A DNA stretch of 42,410 bases from JBKPCD01 sp046727175 (GCA_046727175.1 JBKPCD010000073.1:1-42410); one strand, 5' to 3'. Shown: positions 1 through 6,986, counted from the stretch's first letter. Numbers and translations: made by a program. Notes: generated by a model not told the origin, from the sequence alone.

Positions 1-3
1 CAT

Positions 4-36
4 TCGTCGGCAGCGTCAGATGTGTATAAGAGACAG
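4..36 (+). other. Illumina Nextera transposase adapter (artefact)
   Basis: Bases 4-36 match the Nextera Read 1 adapter; its second part, 18-36, is the 19-bp Tn5 mosaic end (AGATGTGTATAAGAGACAG). This is library-preparation sequence, not genomic DNA. The genomic insert begins at 37, inside a gamma-glutamyltransferase gene. It marks the true left edge of the assembled contig. Confidence 0.97.
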
Positions 37-38
37 AT

Positions 39-611
39 ACATACACGCTCGAAGGCAGTTACGGTTCGCACGTCGTCGTCAAGGACGGCGGGTTTCTCCT
101 GAACAATGAGATGGGCGATTTCAACAGAAAACCAGGGGACACGAACAGGAGAGGTGACATCGGAACGCCCGCGAACGTGATCGCGCCCGGAAAGCGCATG
201 TTGAGCTCCATGACGCCAACGATGGTCGTCAAGGATGGCAAGCTCCTGCTGCTGACCGGATCGCCCGGGGGACGCACGATCATCAATACAGTCCTCACCG
301 TTGTTCTCGCGGTGACGGAGTACGGTCTCGATGGTCGAAGAGCCGTCGACATGCCGCGGATTCACCACCAATGGCTCCCGGATCGTGTCACGGTCGAACG
401 GTTCACGATTTCCGATGACGTGCTGGATAAATTACGAGCGATGGGCCACGAAGTGCGCACGGGCGATCACCAGGGGGACGCGCACACCATCTGGATCGCC
501 CCCGACGGGACGCCGTACGGCGAGCGGGACCGGCGCACGGACTCGAAGGCATCGGTGCCAAACCCAACCGACAACGGGACAAGGACGAGGCAGAAGGCCA
601 AGCGCCAATAG
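39..611 (+). CDS. ggt: gamma-glutamyltransferase, C-terminal part of small subunit (5' truncated)
   Basis: This is the C-terminal 190 residues of a gamma-glutamyltranspeptidase, an N-terminal nucleophile hydrolase that cleaves or transfers the gamma-glutamyl group of glutathione and related compounds, normally after export to the periplasm. The reading frame is open from the adapter junction. It shows the family segments TYTLEGSYGS, GFLLNNEMGDF and TGSPGGRTII; the last is the conserved GSPGG oxyanion/substrate loop. The autoprocessing Thr (TTHxS region) would lie just upstream of the break, so the large subunit and nucleophile are missing only because the contig ends. The C-terminal tail is Arg/Lys/Asp-rich and not conserved. 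The his leader begins 40 bases downstream on the same strand. Confidence 0.93.
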   Translation, partial: TYTLEGSYGSHVVVKDGGFLLNNEMGDFNRKPGDTNRRGDIGTPANVIAPGKRMLSSMTPTMVVKDGKLLLLTGSPGGRTIINTVLTVVLAVTEYGLDGRRAVDMPRIHHQWLPDRVTVERFTISDDVLDKLRAMGHEVRTGDHQGDAHTIWIAPDGTPYGERDRRTDSKASVPNPTDNGTRTRQKAKRQ

Positions 612-640
612 TTGCCAGTTCGCGGCCAACCTGCTAGGCT
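612..640 (+). promoter_or_regulatory. possible his operon promoter
   Basis: TTGCCA (612-617) and TAGGCT (635-640) are spaced by 17 bases and resemble sigma-70 -35 and -10 boxes. If used, transcription would start around 646-648, only a few bases before the hisL ATG at 652, so the leader mRNA would be nearly leaderless. This is assigned on hexamer match and spacing alone. Confidence 0.35.
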
Positions 641-651
641 GAGTGGGTCGA

Positions 652-729
652 ATGTCTCAGTCGCTGCATCATCACCGGCACCATCACGGATCCTGCTCCG
701 GCGGGCCGGTCGAGTTCTGCATGCGCTGA
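652..729 (+). CDS. hisL: his operon leader peptide
   Basis: This 26-codon ORF (25 residues plus TGA) encodes MSQSLHHHRHHHGSCSGG followed by seven more residues. Six of seven consecutive codons (667-687) are His, interrupted by one Arg. An intrinsic terminator lies 32 bases after its stop, and the first enzyme gene, hisI, starts 61 bases after that. Such a run of His codons directly before his genes is the hallmark of ribosome-mediated attenuation as known from enterobacterial hisL (KHHHHHHH). The Shine-Dalgarno match is poor (GAGTGGG at 641-647), and the ORF may be translated from a near-leaderless transcript. Its sequence has no similarity to neighbours; its function is inferred from codon content and position. 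Confidence 0.88.
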   Translation: MSQSLHHHRHHHGSCSGGPVEFCMR

Positions 730-787
730 AGACCCGAAACATTCAACGCGAATTAAGATCGAGCCCCGCCGGGACACTGGCGGGGCT
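675..787 (+). promoter_or_regulatory. his attenuator, alternative RNA structures
   Basis: Three mutually exclusive pairings can be drawn. Segment 675-679 (CCGGC, inside the His codons) can pair with 705-709 (GCCGG). Segment 698-705 (CCGGCGGG) is perfectly complementary to 765-772 (CCCGCCGG), which would act as antiterminator by occupying the 5' arm of the terminator. Segment 762-770 pairs with 779-787 as terminator. A ribosome stalled on uncharged tRNA-His would cover 675-679, free 698-705 and favour the antiterminator. The complementarity is seen directly; the regulatory logic is inferred from the enterobacterial model. Confidence 0.7.
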
Positions 788-792
788 TTTTT
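762..792 (+). terminator. intrinsic terminator (his attenuator)
   Basis: AGCCCCGCC (762-770) and GGCGGGGCT (779-787) form a perfect 9-bp stem with an 8-base loop, followed by TTTTTT (787-792). It sits between hisL and hisI, so it terminates transcription before the structural genes unless the antiterminator forms. Confidence 0.92.
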
Positions 793-797
793 GTTTC

Positions 798-847
798 GGC
801 TTTGGGCTTTGGGCCGCCTGAAGCGGAAAGCCCTGAGCCTAGAGCCA
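798..847 (+). repeat. GGGCTTTGGGC-word inverted repeat before hisI
   Basis: A left arm of repeated words (GGCTTTGGGCTTTGGGC, 798-814) faces a right arm of complementary words (GAAAGCCCTGAGCCTAGAGCC, 827-847), ending 6 bases before the hisI ATG. The same words recur before the Mur ligase-like gene at 14210-14278. Confidence 0.7.
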
Positions 848-853
848 ATCACC

Positions 854-1174
854 ATGGACTACTCGAAACTCGATGGCCTGATTCCCGCGGTCGTGCAGGA
901 CCACGCGACCGGCGAGGTGTTGATGGTCGGGTTCATGAACGCGGACGCCGTAGAGCGAACGGTCCAGACCGGCTTCGCGACGTTCTTCAGTCGTACACGC
1001 GGCGCGTTGTGGACAAAGGGCGAGACTTCAGGCAACCGACTCCAGGTTGAGCAGATGCTCGTCGACTGCGACGAGGACACGCTGCTGCTGAGGGTCAAGC
1101 GGCTTGGGGATGGGAACGTCTGCCACACGGGAGAGCGCACGTGTTTCTTTCGCGACTACGTGCGCGACTCGTAG
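854..1174 (+). CDS. hisI: phosphoribosyl-AMP cyclohydrolase
   Basis: This 106-residue protein is a stand-alone PRA-CH enzyme that opens the adenine ring of phosphoribosyl-AMP, the third step of histidine synthesis, in the cytoplasm. It shows the family segments MVGFMNADAV, FFSRTRGALWTKGETSGN and VDCDEDTLLLRVKRLG. The metal ligands lie in DCDED and in the CHTGERTCFFR C-terminal signature. The ATG at 854 was chosen over an upstream in-frame TTG at 791 because homology starts at MDYSKLDGL and the region before it is repeat. There is no fused HisE domain, and no hisE elsewhere in the window. It is the first enzyme gene after the attenuator. Confidence 0.95.
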   Translation: MDYSKLDGLIPAVVQDHATGEVLMVGFMNADAVERTVQTGFATFFSRTRGALWTKGETSGNRLQVEQMLVDCDEDTLLLRVKRLGDGNVCHTGERTCFFRDYVRDS

Positions 1175-1175
1175 C

Positions 1176-1333
1176 TCGGGATTCGGGGTTCGGGAGTTCG
1201 GAGTTCATGAGTTCGGGCTCGGTGCGGGGCCTCGGGGTTGGCCACGCGCTGCGACGGAACACAGGAGATCAGGAGATCAGGAGAGATTTTTGTTTTCTTC
1301 CTGACAGGACCTCCTGATCTCTTGACCTCCTGT
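1176..1333 (+). repeat. intergenic word repeats (TTCGGG, then GGAGATCAGGAG hairpin)
   Basis: Immediately after the hisI stop come TTCGGG/GAGTTCGG words (about 1178-1219). They are followed by a large imperfect inverted repeat: ACAGGAGATCAGGAGATCAG and continuation (1261-1286) against CTCCTGATCTCTTGACCTCC and continuation (1311-1333), with a T-rich loop. The GGAGATC family recurs at 11349-11418 and 37990-38060. No gene is visible between 1175 and 1398. Confidence 0.75.
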
Positions 1334-1398
1334 TTCGATTGTCGGCTTACCCGCGATCGAGAGGCGAACCCCGAGCCCCGGCAGCAGCGCAGCGGTTT

Positions 1399-2292
1399 AT
1401 GGTACAGAAGCTCAAGCTAGGCATTCCGAAAGGCTCGTTGCAGGAAGCAACCATTCAGCTGTTCGCTCGCGCGGGGTTCAATATCTACGCGAGCACGCGA
1501 TCGTACTTTCCGTCCATCGACGATCCGGAAATCGATTGCATGCTGATCCGCGCACAGGAGATGGCGCGCTACGTCAGCGATGGCGTGCTCGACGGGGGTC
1601 TCACAGGGCAGGACTGGATCGCCGAGCACGCGGCAGCGGGAAACTCGTCGCCCGCACCGGTGCCGCTGGCCGATCTGATTTACGCGAAACAGAGCTTCGG
1701 GAAGGTGCGATGGGTGCTCGCCGTTCCCGAGGAGTCGCGGTATCGGACGCCACACGACCTCGAAGGGGCCACCATCGCGACGGAACTGGTACGAGCCACG
1801 CAGGCCTATTTCGCACGGCTGGGCGTGAACGCGAACGTCGAATTCTCGTGGGGAGCGACGGAAGTCAAGCCGCCCACGCTCGCGGACGCGATCGTCGAGG
1901 TCACCGAAACGGGGTCGTCGTTGCGTGCGAACAGACTTCGCATCATCGACACCGTGCTCGAGTCCAACACCCAGCTGATCGCGAACGCGCGCGCGCTCGA
2001 GGATCCCTGGAAGCAGACGAAGCTCGAGAACGTTGCGCTGCTGCTGAAAGCCGCCATCGAAGCCCAGGGACGTGTGGGAATCATGCTCAACGTGAGAGTC
2101 GCGGATCTGCAAGCCGTCCTCGGACTGCTGCCGGCCTTGCAGCGTCCAACGATCTCTCCGCTCAGTGACACCGAATGGGTCGCGGTGAACACGATCATCG
2201 AAGAGCGCACGGTGCGCGATCTGATTCCGAAGCTGAAGGCAGCGCGGGCGCAAGGAATCGTCGAATATCCACTCAACAAGATTGTCATCTAA
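1399..2292 (+). CDS. hisG: ATP phosphoribosyltransferase (long form)
   Basis: The 297-residue product catalyses the first, committed step of histidine synthesis: ATP + PRPP to phosphoribosyl-ATP. Its length and the C-terminal stretch ending EYPLNKIVI indicate the long form with the C-terminal regulatory (ACT-like, histidine-binding) domain, so it should not need HisZ. Visible motifs are LGIPKGSLQ at the N-terminus, GGLTGQDW and the PRPP-binding loop VEVTETGSSLRANRL. The ATG at 1399 is used; an upstream in-frame start at 1339 would only translate intergenic repeat. The stop overlaps the hisD start in TAATG, so translation is probably coupled. Confidence 0.95.
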   Translation: MVQKLKLGIPKGSLQEATIQLFARAGFNIYASTRSYFPSIDDPEIDCMLIRAQEMARYVSDGVLDGGLTGQDWIAEHAAAGNSSPAPVPLADLIYAKQSFGKVRWVLAVPEESRYRTPHDLEGATIATELVRATQAYFARLGVNANVEFSWGATEVKPPTLADAIVEVTETGSSLRANRLRIIDTVLESNTQLIANARALEDPWKQTKLENVALLLKAAIEAQGRVGIMLNVRVADLQAVLGLLPALQRPTISPLSDTEWVAVNTIIEERTVRDLIPKLKAARAQGIVEYPLNKIVI

Positions 2293-3554
2293 TGCGGATC
2301 ATCTCTTCGACCGACACACGCGCCGTTGCACGCCTCGTCGATCGCCGTCCCGAGCGCGATCGCGACGTCGAGCGTCGGGTCGCGCAAATCGTCGAGCGCG
2401 TCAGGCAGGATGGTGACAAGGCGCTCCTGAAGTTTGCTCGCAGATTCGATGGGTTGCGAACGCCGCTCGAGATTACGAGCGACGAGATCGAGGCTGGCGC
2501 GCGACAGGTCTCGCGCGATGTGCGCAAGGCGATTCGGGTGGCGGCAAGGCACATCCGTCACGTGGCACGCAGACAGCTTCCGCGCCCCTGGTCTACGAGC
2601 CCGGCCGCTGGAGTGAGCATCGAACAGCGGGTGCTTCCGCTGGATCGTGTCGGCTGTTACGTCCCTGGCGGACGATATCCGCTGCCATCGACGCTGCTCA
2701 TGACCGCCGTCCCCGCAGCCGTCGCGGGCGTTCGCGAGATCATCGTCGTCTGCCCCAGGCCGGACGAGACGATGATGTGTGCGGCGCGGGAGGCAGGAGT
2801 CAGTCGGATGTTCCGTGCGGGAGGCGCGCACGCAATTGCGGCGCTTGCCTATGGAACCGCGACGGTTCCTCGCGTGGACAGGATCGTCGGGCCGGGGAAC
2901 GCGTACGTGGCGGCGGCGAAGGCGCGCGTCGCGGCGGATTGTGCGATTGATTTCATCGCGGGTCCGAGCGAGATCGTCATCGTCTCGACGTCCGGCCGCG
3001 CGGAGTGGATTGCGGCGGACCTCATCGCGCAGGCAGAACACGATCCCGACGCCCGCGCGATCTTCATTACTCCAGTCGCCCGTCTCGCAGCGTCGGTCGC
3101 GCGTGCAATCGCGAGTCAGAGGCCGTCCGACGGCCCTGCCGCGAGCGCCCTCCGCCGTGGCGGCGGCACGATCGTGACGCGTTCGCTGGACGAGGCAATC
3201 GCGCTCGCGCAACGGATTGCACCGGAGCACTTCGTCTGCGACTCGGATCGGGTCGCGGCACGCGTGACGCGCGCCGGAACAGTCTTCGTTGGAAACTACA
3301 GCGCACAGGCTGCGGGCGATTACATCACGGGATCGAACCACGTTCTTCCGACGAGCGGCGGCGCGGTCGCCCGCGGCGGCCTGAGCGCCGCCGATTTCGT
3401 CCGCCTCTCGACCGTACAGCGGCTCACGATGATCGGGTTGCGCACGATCGCGCCTGCCGGAATCACGCTCGCCGAGGCTGAAGGTCTCCACGCACACGCC
3501 GCCTCGCTGCGGATTCGCTCATCGTCTCGACTCACGCGGGGAGCTCGCGCATGA
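2292..3554 (+). CDS. hisD: histidinol dehydrogenase
   Basis: The 420-residue zinc/NAD enzyme performs the last two oxidations, histidinol to histidinal to histidine. Recognisable segments are LDRVGCYVPGG, PLPSTLLMTAVPA, the nucleotide-binding VDRIVGPGNAYVAAAK, the GPSEI motif, QAEHDPDA with a catalytic/metal His, and APEHF. The ATG at 2292 overlaps the hisG stop by one base (TAATG). An in-frame ATG further upstream at 2175 is inside hisG and is rejected. The 3' end overlaps hisC by four bases (ATGA). The family usually has about 430 residues, so the gene is complete. Confidence 0.95.
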   Translation: MRIISSTDTRAVARLVDRRPERDRDVERRVAQIVERVRQDGDKALLKFARRFDGLRTPLEITSDEIEAGARQVSRDVRKAIRVAARHIRHVARRQLPRPWSTSPAAGVSIEQRVLPLDRVGCYVPGGRYPLPSTLLMTAVPAAVAGVREIIVVCPRPDETMMCAAREAGVSRMFRAGGAHAIAALAYGTATVPRVDRIVGPGNAYVAAAKARVAADCAIDFIAGPSEIVIVSTSGRAEWIAADLIAQAEHDPDARAIFITPVARLAASVARAIASQRPSDGPAASALRRGGGTIVTRSLDEAIALAQRIAPEHFVCDSDRVAARVTRAGTVFVGNYSAQAAGDYITGSNHVLPTSGGAVARGGLSAADFVRLSTVQRLTMIGLRTIAPAGITLAEAEGLHAHAASLRIRSSSRLTRGARA

Positions 3555-4600
3555 CCTACGAGTACGAGCGCGTTGTCACGCCTTCGACCGGGCTGCGGCT
3601 GCACCTCAACGAGAACACCGCCGGATGCTCGCCGAAGGTCCTCGACGCGCTCCACCGGCTCACGCGTGAACAGGCGGCGTTCTATCCGGATTACGACGCA
3701 GCGATTTCCGCCGTGTCGACCCGGTTCGGCGTCGCAGCCGATGAACTGCTCCTGACCAACGGTCTCGACGAAGGCATCCTGGCGGCAGCCGTTGCCGCGC
3801 TTCGAAATGACGGATCGCCCAATCGATCCGAGGCCATCGTCGTCGTTCCCGCCTTTGACATGTACGCGGCCTGCGCCGACGCCGCCGGCGGCAGCATCGT
3901 CCAGGTCCCGCTTGATGAAGGGTTCACGTTTTCAACCGCCCGCGTGCTCGCGGCAATTGGCCCGCGCACGCGCCTGATCTTCCTCACGAACCCGAACAAT
4001 CCGACCGGACAGATTATCGCCACCGATTCGGTGCTGGCGATAGCGAAGGCTGCGCCGGGCGCGCTGGTGTTCGTGGACGAAGCCTACGCCGATTTCGCCG
4101 ATCAGTCACTCGTTGCGGACCCGCGACTGTCGGCTGTGCCCAACGTCGTCGTAGGCCGAACGTTCGCGAAAGCCTATGGGCTCGCCGCGCTCCGTGCCGG
4201 CGCCGTGTTTGGCCGTCGTGAGACGCTCGCAGCTTTGCGGCGGGTCGTTCCGCCTTACAGCATCAACGTGTGCGCGGCGATTACGCTGCCGGTCGCGCTC
4301 GGCGACACGGCGTACTACGACTGGTACGTCGCCCAGGTCAGCGAATCGAAGGCAATCCTGTACGACACACTCGATCGTCTTCGGGTCAGGTATTGGACCA
4401 GCGCGGCGAATTTCGTCCTCGCGGACTTCGGTACTGAGGCAGGGCGCGTTATCGCCGGGCTTGCCGCGCGACAGGTGTACGTGCGCGATCGATCGCGCGA
4501 CCCGGGCTGCGAGGGGTGCGTTCGAATCACGACGGGCATCGTCGAGCACACTCGCACGTGCCTGGAGGTGCTCGAGGAGGTCGTGTGCGGCGCAGCGTAA
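3551..4600 (+). CDS. hisC: histidinol-phosphate aminotransferase
   Basis: This is a 349-residue PLP-dependent fold-type I aminotransferase that converts imidazole-acetol phosphate to histidinol phosphate. It has the family pattern LHLNENTAGCSP, LTNGLDEGI, LTNPNNPTGQI, VDEAYADF and the PLP-lysine segment GRTFAKAYGLAALRAG. The ATG at 3551 overlaps the hisD stop (ATGA), indicating translational coupling. The C-terminal part overlaps the hisB GTG start by 16 bases. Confidence 0.95.
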   Translation: MTYEYERVVTPSTGLRLHLNENTAGCSPKVLDALHRLTREQAAFYPDYDAAISAVSTRFGVAADELLLTNGLDEGILAAAVAALRNDGSPNRSEAIVVVPAFDMYAACADAAGGSIVQVPLDEGFTFSTARVLAAIGPRTRLIFLTNPNNPTGQIIATDSVLAIAKAAPGALVFVDEAYADFADQSLVADPRLSAVPNVVVGRTFAKAYGLAALRAGAVFGRRETLAALRRVVPPYSINVCAAITLPVALGDTAYYDWYVAQVSESKAILYDTLDRLRVRYWTSAANFVLADFGTEAGRVIAGLAARQVYVRDRSRDPGCEGCVRITTGIVEHTRTCLEVLEEVVCGAA

Positions 4601-5172
4601 TCGAGCGTTGCACGACCGAGACATCGATTGTCGTCCGGCTGAACCTGGATGGACAGGGTCGATACGCGGTCAGCACGGGCATCAGGTTCCTCGATCACAT
4701 GCTCGAGCTGGTCGCGCGGCATGGCGGCTTCGATCTTCGACTCGACGCGAGGGGCGACCTCGACGTCGATCAGCATCACACCGTCGAAGACGTCGGTGTG
4801 TCACTTGGCGAGGCCGTATCGAAGGCGCTCGGCTCCCGAAAGGGCATCAATCGCGCGGGATATTTCGTCATGCCGATGGACGAGACGCTCGGCGTGGCGG
4901 CCATCGATCTCAGCGGACGAATTCACGCCGTCGTCGATCTTCGCCTGCACGCCATGCGCGTCGGGGATCTTCAGGCGGAGCTGATCACTGACTTCTTCGA
5001 GGGATTCGCGCAGGGCGCACGTGCAAACGTACACGTCAAGGTGCTCTATGGCCGTTCGAGTCACCACCAGGTCGAGGCGATCTTCAAGGCGTTCGCGCGT
5101 GCGCTGCGCGTTGCCTGCGCCCGCGATCCACGCCTCGCGCGCGTGCTGCCGAGTACAAAAGGACTGATGTGA
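4585..5172 (+). CDS. hisB: imidazoleglycerol-phosphate dehydratase
   Basis: The 195-residue Mn-dependent dehydratase makes imidazole-acetol phosphate. It has both metal-binding repeats, FLDHMLELVARHGGFD and QHHTVEDVGVSLGEA, and in the second half SSHHQVEAIFKAFARAL, plus FFEGFAQGARANVHV. It is monofunctional, with no histidinol phosphatase domain. The start is taken as GTG 4585 because GAGGAGG at 4574-4580 gives good spacing and MRRSVIERCTTET matches the usual N-terminus; an ATG at 4516 lies deep inside hisC. The gene overlaps hisC by 16 bases. Confidence 0.93.
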   Translation: MRRSVIERCTTETSIVVRLNLDGQGRYAVSTGIRFLDHMLELVARHGGFDLRLDARGDLDVDQHHTVEDVGVSLGEAVSKALGSRKGINRAGYFVMPMDETLGVAAIDLSGRIHAVVDLRLHAMRVGDLQAELITDFFEGFAQGARANVHVKVLYGRSSHHQVEAIFKAFARALRVACARDPRLARVLPSTKGLM

Positions 5173-5206
5173 GCACTATTGACTTGTCACATTTCTCGAG
5201 CGACGA

Positions 5207-5229
5207 CCCACGGAGACCACGAAGAAACG
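5207..5229 (+). repeat. half-copy of CACGGAG/CACGAAG word repeat
   Basis: CCACGGAGACCACGAAGAAA looks like one arm of the widespread CACGGAG word family, a fuller version of which is at 32484-32590. It lies in the 109-base gap between hisB and hisH. No complementary arm is seen. Confidence 0.4.
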
Positions 5230-5281
5230 TCGGCGGCGCGTGACAGTGAAAGGCGTCCAAGAAAGGAAAGGCAGTTTAGAC

Positions 5282-5887
5282 GTGATCGCTCTCATCGACT
5301 ACGGAGCTGGAAACCTGACCTCCGTCCGAAAAGGATTCGCGGCAACTGGCGTGGAGCTGACCATTCCGCGAGATCCGTCGGCGCTCGCGAAAGCAGCCGC
5401 GATTGTGGTGCCGGGCGTCGGGCATTTCGCTGCGACAGCACCGTTGGACGGTGAATGGCGCGCGACAATCCGCGAGGCCGTCGATCGTGGCACGCCGCTT
5501 CTGGGGATCTGCCTCGGATTGCAGTGGCTGTTCGAGGGGAGCGACGAGGCTCCCGAGATCGAGGGCCTCGGCGTGCTTGCTGGCCGCTGCTCCAGGCTCC
5601 CGAACGATCTCAAGGTTCCGCACGTCGGATGGAATTCGCTCTGTTTCACGCGGCCATCGCACCTGCTCGACGGCGTCGCTGATGGAACACAGGTCTATTT
5701 CACGCACTCGTACGCCGCGCCTGTGACGGCGGCGTGTCTTGCCACGACGACGCACGGCGCGACGTTCGCGGCAATCGTCGAGCGTCGACGCGTTTTCGGC
5801 GTTCAGTTCCATCCCGAGAAGTCCGGCAGCGCGGGGATTCGAATTCTGAAGAACTTCGTGAGCATCGTCGCAGAAAGTACGAAGTAA
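5282..5887 (+). CDS. hisH: imidazole glycerol phosphate synthase, glutaminase subunit
   Basis: This 201-residue class I glutamine amidotransferase supplies ammonia to HisF. The N-terminus IALIDYGAGNL, the nucleophile elbow LLGICLGLQWLFEGS with catalytic Cys, and the His/Glu pair in GVQFHPEKSG are all present, as is the HVGWN segment. The GTG at 5282 is preferred because homology begins there and GGAAAGG lies about 10 bases upstream; an in-frame ATG at 5240 would add 14 non-conserved residues. The last codons and stop (GAAAGTACGAAGTAA) are part of the left arm of a word repeat that fills the gap to hisF. Confidence 0.93.
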   Translation: MIALIDYGAGNLTSVRKGFAATGVELTIPRDPSALAKAAAIVVPGVGHFAATAPLDGEWRATIREAVDRGTPLLGICLGLQWLFEGSDEAPEIEGLGVLAGRCSRLPNDLKVPHVGWNSLCFTRPSHLLDGVADGTQVYFTHSYAAPVTAACLATTTHGATFAAIVERRRVFGVQFHPEKSGSAGIRILKNFVSIVAESTK

Positions 5888-5991
5888 GAAGTACGAAGTA
5901 AGAAGGGGGACAAAAGAAAGGGATGTGTGGCTTGATTCCTCTACTGTTTTCTTCTTGTTCGTTGGTTTGAACTTCCCACTTCGTACTTCGA
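5876..5991 (+). repeat. GAAGTACGAAGTAAGAA-word inverted repeat between hisH and hisF
   Basis: The left arm (5876-5911) is a tandem of GAAGTACGAAGTAA words and contains the hisH stop codon. The right arm (5971-5991, ACTTCCCACTTCGTACTTCG) is complementary and ends 6 bases before the hisF ATG. The roughly 60-base spacer is T-rich. Confidence 0.75.
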
Positions 5992-5996
5992 TTGAC

Positions 5997-6836
5997 ATGT
6001 TGTCGAAACGCATCATCGCCTGCCTCGACGTCCGCGATGGTTCTGTCGTCAAGGGCGTGAACTTCGAGGGACTGCGTCGCGCCGGTGATCCGGCGGAGCT
6101 CGCCGCTCGGTATAACGCCGAAGGTATCGACGAAGTCGTGATCCTCGACGTGACCGCCACGATAGAGAACCGGCGTGCGCTCGAACGAACGCTGCGCGCC
6201 GTGTCGGCGGAGCTCTTCATTCCGCTTGCTGTCGGTGGAGGAATCCGAAGCGAGGCGGATGCTGAAGCGGCGATCGAAGCGGGGGCGGACAAAGTCAGCC
6301 TCAACACGGCCGCACTTGCAGACCCGTCACTTCTCACGCGACTGGCGACGCGGTACGGCAGCCAGGCTGTTCTCGTTGCGATCGACGCGAAGCGGGAGCC
6401 GGGGGTCGGTGACCGAGGACCGGGGGCCGGGGACCGGGGACCGGGAGTCGGCGACCGGGGGGCGGGGGCCCGGGTGCAGCCGCCGATGTTCCCCGTTTTC
6501 GCGCGCAGCGGAAGCGTTGCCGTTGGCCGCGATGCGGTCGAATGGGCGATGGAGGCCGAAAGCCGCGGGGCGGGTGAGATCCTGCTCACGTCGATCGATC
6601 GTGACGGCACGCGCGCCGGTTTCGATTGTGAGTTCACACGCGCGGTGTCGACAGCGGTCTCAATTCCAGTGATTGCGTCCGGCGGCGCCGGATCGTTCGA
6701 TCACTTTCGCGAGGTGTTCACCGACGGCTGCGCCGACGCTGCGCTCGCGGCGTCCATTTTCCATTACGCGGAGCACGCCGTTTCGGATCTCAAGCGGTTC
6801 CTTCACGACAATGGTGTTCCCGTCAGGCTCGTGTGA
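5997..6836 (+). CDS. hisF: imidazole glycerol phosphate synthase, cyclase subunit, with repeat insertion
   Basis: The 279-residue (beta/alpha)8 cyclase joins ammonia from HisH to PRFAR, giving IGP and AICAR. Catalytic Asp residues are present in RIIACLDV (N-terminus) and VLVAIDAKR (strand 5), with LAVGGGIRS, DKVSLNTAA, GAGEILLTSIDRDG and VIASGGAGS. The family is usually 250-258 residues. The excess is a Gly/Asp/Arg/Pro-rich segment right after AIDAKR (about residues 134-158) replacing the usual short beta-hairpin. The DNA there is a run of GGGGACCGGGGACC-like words, so it looks like an intergenic repeat captured in frame. The ATG at 5997 follows the repeat arm directly and has no clear Shine-Dalgarno. 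Confidence 0.93.
   Translation: MLSKRIIACLDVRDGSVVKGVNFEGLRRAGDPAELAARYNAEGIDEVVILDVTATIENRRALERTLRAVSAELFIPLAVGGGIRSEADAEAAIEAGADKVSLNTAALADPSLLTRLATRYGSQAVLVAIDAKREPGVGDRGPGAGDRGPGVGDRGAGARVQPPMFPVFARSGSVAVGRDAVEWAMEAESRGAGEILLTSIDRDGTRAGFDCEFTRAVSTAVSIPVIASGGAGSFDHFREVFTDGCADAALAASIFHYAEHAVSDLKRFLHDNGVPVRLV
6395..6472 (+). repeat. in-frame GACCGGGGACC-word repeat inside hisF
   Basis: A stretch of imperfect tandem words (GGGGTCGGTGACCGAGGACC, GGGGACCGGGGACC and variants) encodes PGVGDRGPGAGDRGPGVGDR-type sequence. It keeps the hisF frame and lies in a surface loop after strand beta-5. Its composition is far more GC-rich and repetitive than the rest of hisF. Confidence 0.85.
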
Positions 6837-6895
6837 GTGGGTTTCTTCACCCGTGTCCGTCTTCTGGTTCCCTTGTCTTCTCTCTCAGTGCTCGC

Positions 6896-6959
6896 GGGGC
6901 CCCACTCCCGCTCGCTGCGGCTCGTCTCGCTCCGCTCGCTCGGCGCGGCCGCAGGCGCT
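6896..6959 (+). repeat. dispersed palindromic element, copy 1
   Basis: This 64-base element starts with the palindrome GGGGCCCC (6896-6903), followed by CTGCGGC (6915-6921) and GCCGCAG (6948-6954) as stem arms around CGCTCGCTCG-like words, and ends CAGGCGCT. A close relative lies at 39628-39689, more than 30 kb away. Here it fills the hisF-hisA gap. Confidence 0.75.
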
Positions 6960-6986
6960 TTGTCCCTTTCCCTTGACATTGTTCTC

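Noticed and set aside
2289..3497. Long antisense ORF opposite hisD (402 codons)
   Set aside because: Its codon pattern is the shadow of hisD in a high-GC gene; no recognisable protein motif or ribosome site.
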